From Chryseobacterium rhizoplanae (GTDB lineage Bacteria; Bacteroidota; Bacteroidia; Flavobacteriales; Weeksellaceae): a stretch of DNA of 64,000 bases. Position 1 is the stretch's first letter. Each line of letters starts with the position of its first letter. The position numbers and the translations under genes are program-made. Below the pieces are notes generated by a model that saw only the letters and a program-made list of their open reading frames with translations, did not search any database and was not told where the DNA came from. Shown in pieces: positions 15,905-24,112 of this stretch. The stretch lies in assembly GCF_900182655.1 (NCBI RefSeq), contig NZ_FXTC01000002.1:124001-188000 (forward strand), written 5' to 3'.

Positions 15905-17934
15905 AAGGTGAAGTTTAGAATAAGTTTAAAATTTCTTCCCGGCATCGGATAATTGATGACCACATCATAATATTGGTTGAAGATATTATTCATCTCAAGG
16001 CTTACTTTAAACTGATGATCCGCCCAGTTGAATTTTTTCTGAACAGAGAGATCATGAGTATACCAAGGCTGTACATAATTGTATTGAATATTATCCTGGT
16101 TCACATCATAGCGCTTTCCTACATACATTGCGCTGTAATTGAAGCTCCAGTCTTTATAATCGGCCATCAGTGCAAATGATCCGCTATGCCATGGTGTGTA
16201 AGGAATCTGATTTTTGTAGAATGTATCTTCCGGATCTGTCATATCTCTTGCACTTTGATAGGTATAAGAAAGTAATGGCCTAAGTTTTACTTTTCCCAAC
16301 TGCATTTCTGCCTGAACATTTACGTCAGCACCAATAATCTCAACCAGACCAAGGTTCATCATCAGCCAGCGGAACATGCTTCCGTTAGGAGCGGCGACAA
16401 TTTTATCCTGTACCTTGTTGTAATAACCGTCTACTTTAGCATAAAAAGATTTAAAGAAATAATTGTTGTAGTTTTTCTGGTAGGTAAATCCCACATCATA
16501 CTGATTGGTAAATTCCGGCTTCAGATAAGTGTTTCCGATATTCGTGTAATATAAATCATTGAAAGTGGGCAGTCGGAAAATTCTTTTATAGAAAGCTCTG
16601 AGGGTAAGCTCAGGAATTATTTCAGGCTGGTAGCTCATAAATACAGCGGGTGTCCATTCTCTGCTGTCTCCCGGTCTTTTATTTTTCCTTACTTCTTCGA
16701 AAGTAAATGTTCCCAAAAGGCTTCCCAGAATTTTAAACCTGTTCCACTGGTAGGTTGTTGCCAAAGCGACTAATGTTGTATATCGTGTAGGATAGGAAAA
16801 GTTATCAAGGTTGGCATCCAGATTATTGTACTGAAAATCTCCACTCAGACTCACATCCCAATTGGGTGTGATAGAATATATATTGGATGAAGAAAGATAA
16901 ACTTCTCTTTGAATATAGACATTATCCGTATACATAATAGATTGCGAACGAACGGTATCCATAAAATGGGTATAATCGTAGGCAAATTTTGCTTTCAGCT
17001 GTGTTTCAAATTTTGGGAACAGTTTTTTCCGCAGGTTGGCCTGTACGAAATAATTTTCATCGGAAAGTCTGGCTCCTCTTCCTCCAAAACGGCCGTTCAC
17101 AATAGGTGCCGGCATTCCGCGGTCTGAAATATAACCGTAGCCACGGATATTCCAGCTTCCGTTATTTAAAATTCCATTTAAAGAAGTTTCAAAACGTTTT
17201 GCCTTAATATCTGAATCCTGTCTTTTTGCAATGGTATCATAAGCCTGCTGTCCATCAGGGTATTTCTTGGCATACCGGAATCTGTAAATTCCGTCACTTT
17301 GCATAAATTCTGCACTGAAACTGGCAGAAACCCGGTCTGAAATTTTCTGCTCTAATCGGAATGAAGGATTGAAGAGATCAATAGAAGCACTTTTGGCTCT
17401 TATAACAAGATTGGTTTTCCTTGTTCCTTTAAACACAGGAATTTTAGGCTGCAAATAGATAGATCCGGAAGAACCGAAATCTTTTGCCGGCTGGAAAATC
17501 TCGCTTTTCTGTCCGTTGTATAATGATATTTCTTCAAGATCATCCAAAGAATATCTTCCAAGGTCGACTAGGCCATTTTGCACATTCCCCAGTTGAATTC
17601 CGTCATAGAAAACCCCTACATGCTGACTTCCGAGACTTCGGACGTTAATGGTTTTCAGCCCTCCTATTCCACCATAGTCTTTAATCTGAACTCCGGAGAA
17701 ATACCGCAGCGCATCTGCTACAGAATGACTGTTCAGTCTTTCAAGTGCTTCCCCTTGGATGGTTTGGGCCGGAATGATTTCTTTAAAATTCTTTTTGTAG
17801 AGACTGATCGCCTTGATAGATTCTTCCTTCAGCGTGTCATTTTTCTTTTTTTGGGAATATAAAAGCTGAGATGTGATCACCAGTATTGTGAAAACAGCTT
17901 TATAAATTGTAGAAGTAATTAGTTTTGCCGTCAT
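15901..17934 (-). CDS. btuB: TonB-dependent outer-membrane cobalamin receptor, BtuB-like
   Basis: Starting at ATG 17934 (MTAKLITSTIYKAVF) the product is 677 residues with a signal peptide ending LLYSQ. An upstream in-frame extension to 18000 lacks signal-peptide logic and is not used. The plug domain is visible in ALRYFSGVQIKDYGGIGGLKTINVRSLGSQHVGVFYDGIQ (about 65-105). A barrel of aromatic-rich strands follows to the C-terminal FKLILNFTL. The cobalamin riboswitch lies 126 bp upstream, which fixes vitamin B12 or a related corrinoid as the probable ligand. The gene overlaps the BtuG-like gene by 4 bp. Receptors of this size (about 600-700) fit BtuB better than SusC. Confidence 0.88.
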   Translation of the reverse strand: MTAKLITSTIYKAVFTILVITSQLLYSQKKKNDTLKEESIKAISLYKKNFKEIIPAQTIQGEALERLNSHSVADALRYFSGVQIKDYGGIGGLKTINVRSLGSQHVGVFYDGIQLGNVQNGLVDLGRYSLDDLEEISLYNGQKSEIFQPAKDFGSSGSIYLQPKIPVFKGTRKTNLVIRAKSASIDLFNPSFRLEQKISDRVSASFSAEFMQSDGIYRFRYAKKYPDGQQAYDTIAKRQDSDIKAKRFETSLNGILNNGSWNIRGYGYISDRGMPAPIVNGRFGGRGARLSDENYFVQANLRKKLFPKFETQLKAKFAYDYTHFMDTVRSQSIMYTDNVYIQREVYLSSSNIYSITPNWDVSLSGDFQYNNLDANLDNFSYPTRYTTLVALATTYQWNRFKILGSLLGTFTFEEVRKNKRPGDSREWTPAVFMSYQPEIIPELTLRAFYKRIFRLPTFNDLYYTNIGNTYLKPEFTNQYDVGFTYQKNYNNYFFKSFYAKVDGYYNKVQDKIVAAPNGSMFRWLMMNLGLVEIIGADVNVQAEMQLGKVKLRPLLSYTYQSARDMTDPEDTFYKNQIPYTPWHSGSFALMADYKDWSFNYSAMYVGKRYDVNQDNIQYNYVQPWYTHDLSVQKKFNWADHQFKVSLEMNNIFNQYYDVVINYPMPGRNFKLILNFTL

Positions 17935-18049
17935 TAGCTCATTTAGGATAATGATGACGCTAATGGGTATAAGAATACAACGACAAAGCACAGCTGTCAC
18001 TGCACAGAATCATTGATGTCCTAAGCTTTATTCCACGAAAGCGTCAAAC

Positions 18050-18217
18050 GATTATTTTCTGGCAGGTCTTCTGACTTACTCCATTTTTGAAATCCTTCCC
18101 ATTCCTGAAAACAGTGGATATATTCTTCAAAAACTTTGGTGCGGAGCTTACAGCAGCGGGTCTGTTCCGGATTTTCACCGGATTCCCTTTTAAGAGCTTT
18201 TTATGGCTCACCAAATT
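18050..18217 (-). ncRNA. Cobalamin riboswitch (AdoCbl/B12 box type)
   Basis: Read on the minus strand, the element holds the class core: GGGAATCCGGTGAAAATCC near 18191-18173, then GACCCGCTGCTGTAAGC, and the B12 box AGTCAGAAGACCTGCC at 18076-18061. Order and spacing fit a cobalamin riboswitch. It begins a few bases after the predicted transcript start and precedes the BtuB-like gene. The usual effect is to shut off expression when cobalamin is plentiful. Whether control is by termination or by ribosome blocking is not clear; no strong terminator is visible between it and the ATG. Confidence 0.95.
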
Positions 18218-18221
18218 CCGG

Positions 18222-18251
18222 CAAAGATAAAAAATTATTTCTAACCCCCAA
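18222..18251 (-). promoter_or_regulatory. Promoter of the cobalamin operon
   Basis: The minus strand reads TTG (18249-18251), 19 bp, then TATCTTTG (18222-18229). The predicted start near 18215 coincides with the 5' edge of the riboswitch. Confidence 0.75.
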
Positions 18252-18274
18252 TTAAATTCATGATTCATAAACAA

Positions 18275-18298
18275 TTAAAGCTCCCGAAGGAGCTTTAA
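18275..18298 (-). terminator. Terminator after the MbnP/MbnH/outer-membrane gene set
   Basis: A 10-bp stem (TTAAAGCTCC with GGAGCTTTAA) closes on a C(UUCG)G tetraloop when read on the minus strand. It lies 23 bp beyond the stop codon at 18321. The U-tract is short, so efficiency is uncertain. Confidence 0.65.
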
Positions 18299-18320
18299 CA
18301 TTATTAAAAGGGGTTTTATT

Positions 18321-19268
18321 TTAAATTCCGATATTCAGGAAAATACTAAATCTTGATTTTGCTTCAATATCTCCTCCTGCCAAATGAGTATACATCGGAA
18401 GCATCACTTCACTTCCCAGGCTCAGTTTTTTATAAGAAGCTTCAAATCCCAGTTTCCCATACAAAGCACTTCCTGCAGTATTAGGCAGGGCTTCATCAAA
18501 CTGTTTATTCTGTGCATACACTTCTCCCTGCACTCCGGTTTTTACAGAAAAGATTGACTTTTCGTTTCCGGCAACCTGATAAAATCCTGTTGCAGCATAG
18601 TTCCACTGGTTTCCGAAACGGTAATTTTTCTTATTTTCCGTTTTAATAGTATAATCTGTGTTAACCAATACAGCTACTTTATTCTTTTGAAATTTATAAT
18701 TCAAAGCCGCCTGGTAATCCCAGCTTCCGGTTCCCAATTGAAAACTCGGATTTACGCCGGATGCACCTTTCTCATCAAATTTCCCTAAGGGAATTTTCAC
18801 TCCCAAGCCTCCGCTTATGTGATGGAAATTATCTTTAGAATTCATCAGCTGGTAGATTCCCATCAGGTTCAGATCACCAATTCCATTGATTTTAATATCT
18901 CCCTGCATGGTCTGCTTTTCATGGAAATGGAAGGGCAGACTTGCATAAACACTCAGTTTTTTAGTCAATGGAATTTTTCCCCAAAGCTGCAAAGTATTGA
19001 AATACTGATCCTGGGTAAGGTCTTTTACAAATAAGTTTTCCTTTGCTTTATAATGCTGTGCAAAGTATTTGATTCCGATAAACTGTGGATTCAGTAAAGA
19101 TTCAAAACCGGATGATCCGTTACCGGCTGCACAGCCGCAAGCATCACAGTCATCATCAAAATCAAATCTGCTAAAGGTTTCCGGTGCAGTATACATGCTG
19201 TCTCTAACCACATTGGCCTGGTTCAGGCTAAATACCATTAAACTTAGTATTGCTATAATCTTCTTCAT
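18321..19268 (-). CDS. Outer-membrane beta-barrel protein with Cys-rich N-terminus, linked to MbnP/MbnH
   Basis: The 315-residue protein has a signal peptide (about 1-18). A short acidic, cysteine-rich segment follows (FDDDCDACGCAAGNGSSG, about residues 36-53) that looks suited to metal binding. The rest alternates hydrophobic and polar residues as in a small outer-membrane barrel and ends in SRFSIFLNIGI. It lies 12 bp after the di-haem gene, as the third gene of the unit. Similar barrels accompany MbnP/MbnH pairs in flavobacteria as I recall, but the family is not named with certainty. A role in copper passage is inferred from context only. Confidence 0.7.
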   Translation of the reverse strand: MKKIIAILSLMVFSLNQANVVRDSMYTAPETFSRFDFDDDCDACGCAAGNGSSGFESLLNPQFIGIKYFAQHYKAKENLFVKDLTQDQYFNTLQLWGKIPLTKKLSVYASLPFHFHEKQTMQGDIKINGIGDLNLMGIYQLMNSKDNFHHISGGLGVKIPLGKFDEKGASGVNPSFQLGTGSWDYQAALNYKFQKNKVAVLVNTDYTIKTENKKNYRFGNQWNYAATGFYQVAGNEKSIFSVKTGVQGEVYAQNKQFDEALPNTAGSALYGKLGFEASYKKLSLGSEVMLPMYTHLAGGDIEAKSRFSIFLNIGI

Positions 19269-19280
19269 GTTTTCTATAAA

Positions 19281-20330
19281 TTATTCTGCAAATTTTGGAT
19301 TGGAGATAAAACGTTTATCTGATAATGTTTTCAGGAAGGCAATGATGGATTGCTTTTCCTGGCTGTTCATGGCAATTCCCATATGGCCATTCTGTTTCAG
19401 CTGAGGATCGAGATTGGGATTATCTTCTACCTGGTCCGAATAGAAATTGAGCACAGCCTCTAAGGTGTAAAACCTTCCGTCATGCATATAAGGTGCTGTA
19501 TATTCTACATTTCGCAAGCTTGGAACACGGAATTTCATCCAGTCAACCTGATTGAGAGAAACTCTGTACCGTCCGGCGTCTTTGAACTCCGTATTGTAAT
19601 ACATTCCTGTATTTCTGAAGCTTTCATCGGTAAATAATTCTCCGCTATGGCAAGAAGCACATTTCTGATTAAATAATGCCATTCCCTGCGATTCTGCTGA
19701 AGTGAGCTGCTCTTTTCCCTGCTTGAATCTGTCGTATTTTGAATCTGCAGAAATTAAAGAAGCCATAAACTGTGATAATGCTTTTAAAATTCTTTCGCCG
19801 GTAATGGTTTCGTCTCCATATGCTTCTCTGAACAGCTTTTTGTATTTCTGATCATCTTTAATCTTTGAAATTGCTTCCGGTATCGAACTGTCCATTTCAT
19901 TAACATCTGTAATAGGACTGATGGGCTGTTCATTAAGGTTATGAATCACTCCGTCCCACATGTATCTTTTCAGAAAAGCCATGTTCTGAATGGGCGGTGC
20001 ATTTCGGATCCCTATTCTATCATCTACTCCATGACTTACGGTATGCCCGTGATGGGTAAAAGCATTTTCCTGAATATGACAGAAACCGCATGAAATGGTA
20101 TTATTTCTGGAAAGTCTGCCTTCATAGAATAATTTTCTTCCCAACTCCACCCCATTTTTAGTTACCGGATTCACCGATTGATCAAAAGTCATTTCCGGGA
20201 AATACGAAGGAAACTGCAGATTGTAGGCTTCATCTTTTTCCAACGGCTGGATCACCTCATCGGAACAGGATATATAGCTCAGGAACAATACAAGCAGAAC
20301 CAATATCGTCTTAACAAAAACATTAATCAT
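19281..20330 (-). CDS. Di-haem cytochrome c peroxidase family protein, MbnH-like
   Basis: The 349-residue lipoprotein (lipobox LFLSYISCSDE) has two haem c sites, CGFCH at residues 81-85 and CASCH at 224-228, spaced as in the CcpA/MauG family. RNAPPIQNMAFLKRYMWDG and the late MHDGRFYTLEAVLNFYS are family blocks. The gene overlaps the upstream MbnP-like gene by 8 bp. MbnH enzymes oxidise a Trp of their MbnP partner to kynurenine, creating a copper site. The tight overlap makes this more likely than a general peroxidase role. No proof of substrate can be read here. Confidence 0.87.
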   Translation of the reverse strand: MINVFVKTILVLLVLFLSYISCSDEVIQPLEKDEAYNLQFPSYFPEMTFDQSVNPVTKNGVELGRKLFYEGRLSRNNTISCGFCHIQENAFTHHGHTVSHGVDDRIGIRNAPPIQNMAFLKRYMWDGVIHNLNEQPISPITDVNEMDSSIPEAISKIKDDQKYKKLFREAYGDETITGERILKALSQFMASLISADSKYDRFKQGKEQLTSAESQGMALFNQKCASCHSGELFTDESFRNTGMYYNTEFKDAGRYRVSLNQVDWMKFRVPSLRNVEYTAPYMHDGRFYTLEAVLNFYSDQVEDNPNLDPQLKQNGHMGIAMNSQEKQSIIAFLKTLSDKRFISNPKFAE

Positions 20331-21150
20331 TGTGAACGTGATCTACTTTAAACATTTTTGTAAGATTGTTGGTAACGTCTACCAGGTGCTGGTTTGACCC
20401 CATCAGCATATCATTGCCTGTTGTAAGTGTCAATGCCTTATCTCCGCTTAAAAACTGGTTCAGATCTGCCAGAATATGAACAGAAGGACGAATTTGTCCT
20501 GTCACTCTTGCTGTTGTTGGAAGGTTTAATGTGATTTCACGGTATAGGTCAGGCTGCTCATTAGCAACAACATTTCCCATATTTCCGGTATGATTCATAA
20601 ATTCCTTGGAAGGAGCATCATTTCCATATTTCCCTTCCAGTTTTACAAAAACATAACCGGCAGCCCATGACCATGTTAATCCTTTCTGCTTGGCTTTTGT
20701 CCAGAATTCGGCTTGCCCGTCCTGTCCCAATAAATAGGCTTTCTGGCTGATTCCCAATCCGAATTTTATTTTTTTGTAATTGTTTTTCGGAACACCATCA
20801 AGGTTAAGGTAGATGATTCCGGCTACCGCATCTGCCTGATCTACTATAAAAGCCCCTTTATCAGGATTGTTTTCATTGTATTTAAATTCATTTCCACCTT
20901 CGTCAATCAATGTGATATTGCTGATGATATATTTTAAAGCCGAAAAATTATGCTTTTGTCCCTGGGAAGAAGTCTGAACCGTCTGATTTAAGACAATATC
21001 TCCTACATTATTAAATCCGTTTTCAAATTTGATCTGAAGTTTTCCGGGAGTGGTATCCTGCGGATCATCATCCCTGCTACTTTCACAGGATACAAAAGAG
21101 AATAAAGTAAAGGCAATAAAGAATAATGATAAAAATTGAGAAATTTTCAT
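20323..21150 (-). CDS. MbnP family lipoprotein, probable copper binding
   Basis: The 275-residue lipoprotein (lipobox FSFVSCESSRDDD) shows the MbnP pattern: an early FENGFNNVGDIVLN, then LKYIISNITLIDEGG, the central LTWSWAAGYVFVKLEGK and a C-terminal part with HVDNLTK-like acidic/His residues (FKVDHVHND). In characterised pairs one Trp of MbnP is converted to kynurenine by MbnH; the WSW pair near residue 130 is the natural candidate. The stop overlaps the MbnH-like gene by 8 bp. It is the first gene of the unit. Copper is the known metal for the family and is inferred here. Confidence 0.82.
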   Translation of the reverse strand: MKISQFLSLFFIAFTLFSFVSCESSRDDDPQDTTPGKLQIKFENGFNNVGDIVLNQTVQTSSQGQKHNFSALKYIISNITLIDEGGNEFKYNENNPDKGAFIVDQADAVAGIIYLNLDGVPKNNYKKIKFGLGISQKAYLLGQDGQAEFWTKAKQKGLTWSWAAGYVFVKLEGKYGNDAPSKEFMNHTGNMGNVVANEQPDLYREITLNLPTTARVTGQIRPSVHILADLNQFLSGDKALTLTTGNDMLMGSNQHLVDVTNNLTKMFKVDHVHND

Positions 21151-21210
21151 TGTTGATTTTTTAAGTTGAATACAATTTTGAATGAGTTATTTGAATGTGA
21201 AAACATTCTT

Positions 21211-21346
21211 TTTACCACAAAAGGCACAAAAGTTTTTACACTTAAGTTTATTAAGTGATCAATTTTATGCACAATAAGAACACTTAAGCTTTTTAAAAAT
21301 CTTTAATTCTTAATTGAGGTAAGCTTTTGTGACTTTTGTGGTTAAA
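21211..21346. repeat. Long imperfect inverted repeat, dispersed-element type
   Basis: The left arm TTTACCACAAAAGGCACAAA (from 21211) pairs with the right arm CTTTTGTGACTTTTGTGG plus TTAAA (21324-21346). An inner pair built on CACTTAAG lies at about 21239 and 21281. The element fills most of the 212-bp gap between the MbnP-like gene and the next small gene. Such palindromes recur in intergenic spaces of Chryseobacterium and Flavobacterium as I recall; copy number cannot be judged from one window. Confidence 0.5.
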
Positions 21347-21362
21347 TAGTGATAATTCTAAC

Positions 21363-21731
21363 TTAAAAAACCGGTGGTTTGAAAATATGGGTCAGAAACA
21401 GGAAAGAATAGGCTGTTTCGTAAGTGAAGTTGAAAATGAAAAACGATCGTTTTTCAGTGGTAGTAATCTCTGTAGTTTCAGGCAGGATATAGATATCAAG
21501 AATTTTCTGTCCTGAATTTTTGAGTTTCTGGAAAGGTGAAGATTCTGAATCATTGGTTTTAGCCAATTCTTTACTCAGATAACATTTTCCGTTACAGTGA
21601 ATCTCCGGCCTGGATTTATTAATACAGAGCACTTTAACGATATAATCATAATTTACAGCATACTCTACCAATGGCACTAAAGGTCTTAGCACCATATAAA
21701 AAGTAAAAAGTATGCTGTAAAATAATTTCAT
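21363..21731 (-). CDS. Small membrane-anchored Cys-motif protein, paralogue A
   Basis: The 122-residue protein begins with a hydrophobic anchor (about 3-22). It then carries EYAVNYDYIVKVLCINKSRP and HCNGKCYLSKELAKT, giving a C-x9-C-x3-C pattern at about residues 35-50. The C-terminal third is aromatic and ends in HIFKPPVF. The gene at 23750-24112 shares the anchor, the Cys spacing, KELAK and the final Pro-Pro. I do not recognise a named family. Its position 4 bp after the superoxide dismutase stop, between MbnP/MbnH and SCO genes, suggests a metal or redox role, which is inference. Confidence 0.7.
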   Translation of the reverse strand: MKLFYSILFTFYMVLRPLVPLVEYAVNYDYIVKVLCINKSRPEIHCNGKCYLSKELAKTNDSESSPFQKLKNSGQKILDIYILPETTEITTTEKRSFFIFNFTYETAYSFLFLTHIFKPPVF

Positions 21732-21735
21732 CAGA

Positions 21736-22410
21736 TTATTTCTTGCTTATCGCTTCGTCATATCTTCTGCTGATCTCCTTCCAGTTCGTAACGTTCCAGA
21801 TAGCGGTAAGATAATCTGCTCTTTTGTTCTGATATTTTAAATAATAAGCATGTTCCCAGACATCAATTCCGAAAATAGGAGTTCCTTTCTCTTCCACGAC
21901 ATCCATCAAAGGGTTATCCTGGTTAGGAGTAGAAGAAACAAACAGTTTCCCGTCTTTTCTTACAGAAAGCCATGCCCATCCTGAACCGAAACGGTCTGCT
22001 CCTGCTTTAGACATTTTTTCTTTAAAAGCATCCATACTTCCGAAAGTTTCAGTGATGGCTTTTGCCAATTTTGCAGAAGGCTGTGTATTTTTCTGAGGTG
22101 TAAGAACGGTCCAGAATAATTCGTGGTTGTAATGCCCTCCCGCATTATTTCTTACTGCAGCAGGCAGTTTTGAAGCATTGGAAAGAATCTGAAACAACGT
22201 TTCTTTTTCCTGTGGAGTTCCTGCAATTGCTTTATTCAAATTGGCTGCATAAGCTGCACCATGCTTTGAATAATGAATTTCCATCGTCTGGGCATCAATA
22301 TTCCCTTCCAGAGCATTATAAGCATACGGCAGAGGAGTCTGCTTAAACTGAGCCAGTGCAAACTGAGCCGCGAAAACTGCGCTTAAGGCAGCTATTTTCA
22401 TAATCTTCAT
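21736..22410 (-). CDS. Exported Mn-type superoxide dismutase
   Basis: The 224-residue protein is a normal Fe/Mn superoxide dismutase with an added signal peptide (1-20, ending FALAQ), so it should act in the periplasm. The four metal ligands are His46, His96, Asp183 and His187. [10 protein letters not shown], and the Gln in [10 protein letters not shown], point to the Mn rather than the Fe type. It converts superoxide to peroxide and oxygen. The gene lies among copper and haem protein genes, whose chemistry could raise oxidant load outside the membrane. A 4-bp gap couples it to the small Cys-motif gene. Confidence 0.93.
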   Translation of the reverse strand: MKIMKIAALSAVFAAQFALAQFKQTPLPYAYNALEGNIDAQTMEIHYSKHGAAYAANLNKAIAGTPQEKETLFQILSNASKLPAAVRNNAGGHYNHELFWTVLTPQKNTQPSAKLAKAITETFGSMDAFKEKMSKAGADRFGSGWAWLSVRKDGKLFVSSTPNQDNPLMDVVEEKGTPIFGIDVWEHAYYLKYQNKRADYLTAIWNVTNWKEISRRYDEAISKK

Positions 22411-22452
22411 AACTTTTTTGTTTATGGTTGAACAATGTTTTCTTCTTAAGCT

Positions 22453-22598
22453 GGAAGATGGGAGATGGAGGCTGGAAGTAATTCTCTTGAATGTATAACT
22501 TCTTCAACTTCTATTTACCTTTACAGCCCTCTCAAAAATCGCCGGAGCTACTTCGTCTTGAATAACTTCCAGCTTCCTGCTTCACGCTCCCATCTTCC
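22453..22598. repeat. Imperfect palindromic intergenic repeat abutting the SCO gene
   Basis: GGAAGATGGGAG (22453-22464) pairs with CTCCCATCTTCC (22587-22598), and GGCTGGAAGT (22470-22479) pairs with ACTTCCAGC (22565-22573). The arms enclose about 85 bp. The right arm ends one base before the SCO stop codon, so the element may also serve as its 3' end structure. Confidence 0.55.
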
Positions 22599-23276
22599 CT
22601 ATTTCAATAATTTCTTAATATCCTCAATCAGGATTTCTCTGTCAGGGTGATATTTCCCAGTCAGCATTGGTGTTTTACCTTCCGGATCGTCGTAATTCAA
22701 TCCTGAGTAATACAGAATCGGCATATTTTCTTTGTTGTATCTGCATCGGATATTTCCGTCCTGATCTACCAGCGCAATCATACCGCTATGGTTCAGACTT
22801 TCTCCTTCATCTTCCTTATCACCTACGTAGATATTAAATTGATCAGCAAGATTACCAATGTACGTGCGGTCCCCTGTCAGGAAATGCCAGTTGGGAGATT
22901 TTGCCCCTATTCTTTGAGCATGTTCTTTCAAAGCTTCAGGGGTATCATTTTCCGGATCAATACTGATGGAGATAATCCCGAAATTGGGATCATTGATCTG
23001 ATTCTGAATCGCCTTCATATTGGTATTCATTACAGGGCATATGGTAGGACATTTGCTGAAGAAAAATTCTACCAGATATACTTTTCCCAGCATGTCTTTA
23101 TTGGTAATTTTTTTACTGTTCTGATCCGTCAGTTCAAAATCAGGAACTTTCATCACGGTATAAAGGTTCTTTTTAAAATATCCCATTCCTACCCCTATTC
23201 CCAGGAAAAGCAATGCAAATACCGCAATGGGTATGATCACTTTACTTTTATTTGTGGTCTTCTTATTTTTGGGCAT
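22599..23276 (-). CDS. SCO family copper/redox protein
   Basis: With ATG at 23276 (MPKNKKTTNKS) the protein has 225 residues: a basic N-terminus, one membrane anchor (about 13-33) and a thioredoxin-like domain. The copper site of SCO proteins is complete: Cys76 and Cys80 in CPTICP, and His163 in LNHSGM. The family delivers copper to the CuA centre of cytochrome oxidase or acts as a thiol reductant. A longer start at 23318 would overlap the YHS gene by 56 bp and is less likely. The chosen start overlaps it by 14 bp, so the two are coupled. Confidence 0.9.
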   Translation of the reverse strand: MPKNKKTTNKSKVIIPIAVFALLFLGIGVGMGYFKKNLYTVMKVPDFELTDQNSKKITNKDMLGKVYLVEFFFSKCPTICPVMNTNMKAIQNQINDPNFGIISISIDPENDTPEALKEHAQRIGAKSPNWHFLTGDRTYIGNLADQFNIYVGDKEDEGESLNHSGMIALVDQDGNIRCRYNKENMPILYYSGLNYDDPEGKTPMLTGKYHPDREILIEDIKKLLK

Positions 23277-23538
23277 ATCTTTCAGGGCTTTTTTTGAATT
23301 CACCTTTGCAGGAGACACTGCAAAAACCGTACGTTTTATTTTTATATACAGCAGTATCTTTTATAGATCCGGCGGTTTTCATATGGCAGATGGGATCTTC
23401 ATCATTCACAACCTGTATATTTTCCAAGTTTTTTCCGGAAGAGTCCATATGGCTTGCATGCTTTACCTGAGGGGTTTCTTTGGCACACGACAGCAATGAG
23501 ATTGACAGCAAAGCAGTCAAAATAATAAGAGATTTCAT
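23263..23538 (-). CDS. YHS-domain lipoprotein, probable metal binding
   Basis: The 91-residue lipoprotein has the lipobox SISLLSCAKE (Cys18). It carries a YHS-type block: DEDPICHMKTAGSIKDTA, then YKNKTYGFCSVSCKGEFKKSPERY (about residues 47-88). The Cys pair and the CHM motif are the parts thought to bind copper or other soft metals in this family. It overlaps the SCO gene downstream. The gene is the first of the pair. The 23539-23749 stretch upstream shows only AT-rich sequence. Confidence 0.85.
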   Translation of the reverse strand: MKSLIILTALLSISLLSCAKETPQVKHASHMDSSGKNLENIQVVNDEDPICHMKTAGSIKDTAVYKNKTYGFCSVSCKGEFKKSPERYAQK

Positions 23539-23749
23539 TTTGATGTTAAATTGAAATTAATAATGTTAAATAAAGTTAGAAACAAACCCAGATTTCCAAT
23601 TAATGAACCACCATTCTCACATACAGAATTTTTGATAAGAATTCAGATGTTTAGTATTCATTTAATTGTTTGGGATGCCTTTAACAACTTAATTGTAATA
23701 GCTTTAAAACTTCTGCTCTATAAACTAAAAACATAGTTTACAGGAATAA

Positions 23750-24112
23750 TTAAGCTAAAGGAGGATGAAATATCCTGGAAAAGTATTCTGAAGAGTGAGA
23801 ATTGAAATAGCTTGAATCCGAAACCTCAGTAAGCAGCTCTGAGTTCAGTTGAGAGGAGAAGGAAAGAATATCATGAGAAATAAAAACATCTAATCCTGCA
23901 ATCTTTATCGTTTGAGAGCTATTGGACTGTTTTTCTGTTTTTGCCAGTTCTTTTTCCACATAGCATTTTCCTTTACAGGTTGATTGTGGTATATTCCTGT
24001 TCTCACACAGGTTTTTCACAATATAATCATAGTTCACAGCATAATTCACCAATGGCAAAACGGGGCGTATTGCAACGGTAAAAATGATGAATATGGAAAT
24101 GAATAACCTCAA
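23750..24112 (-). CDS. Small membrane-anchored Cys-motif protein, paralogue B
   Basis: The 120-residue protein starts with TTG at 24112. Alignment with paralogue A from the first residue (MRLFISIF against MKLFYSIL) supports that start. It shares RPVLPLVNYAVNYDYIVK, then a Cys trio with the same C-x9-C-x3-C spacing (LCENRNIPQSTCKGKC), KELAK and the end IFHPPLA. The middle region differs more. A TATATTTG -7 box (minus strand 24130-24137) lies 18 bp upstream. Function is unknown; the paralogues flank the SCO/YHS/dismutase set. Confidence 0.7.
   Translation of the reverse strand: MRLFISIFIIFTVAIRPVLPLVNYAVNYDYIVKNLCENRNIPQSTCKGKCYVEKELAKTEKQSNSSQTIKIAGLDVFISHDILSFSSQLNSELLTEVSDSSYFNSHSSEYFSRIFHPPLA

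Noticed and set aside
18044..18274. 76-codon minus-strand ORF just upstream of the btuB-like gene
   Set aside because: It lies entirely over the cobalamin riboswitch and its promoter; the conserved RNA explains the sequence.
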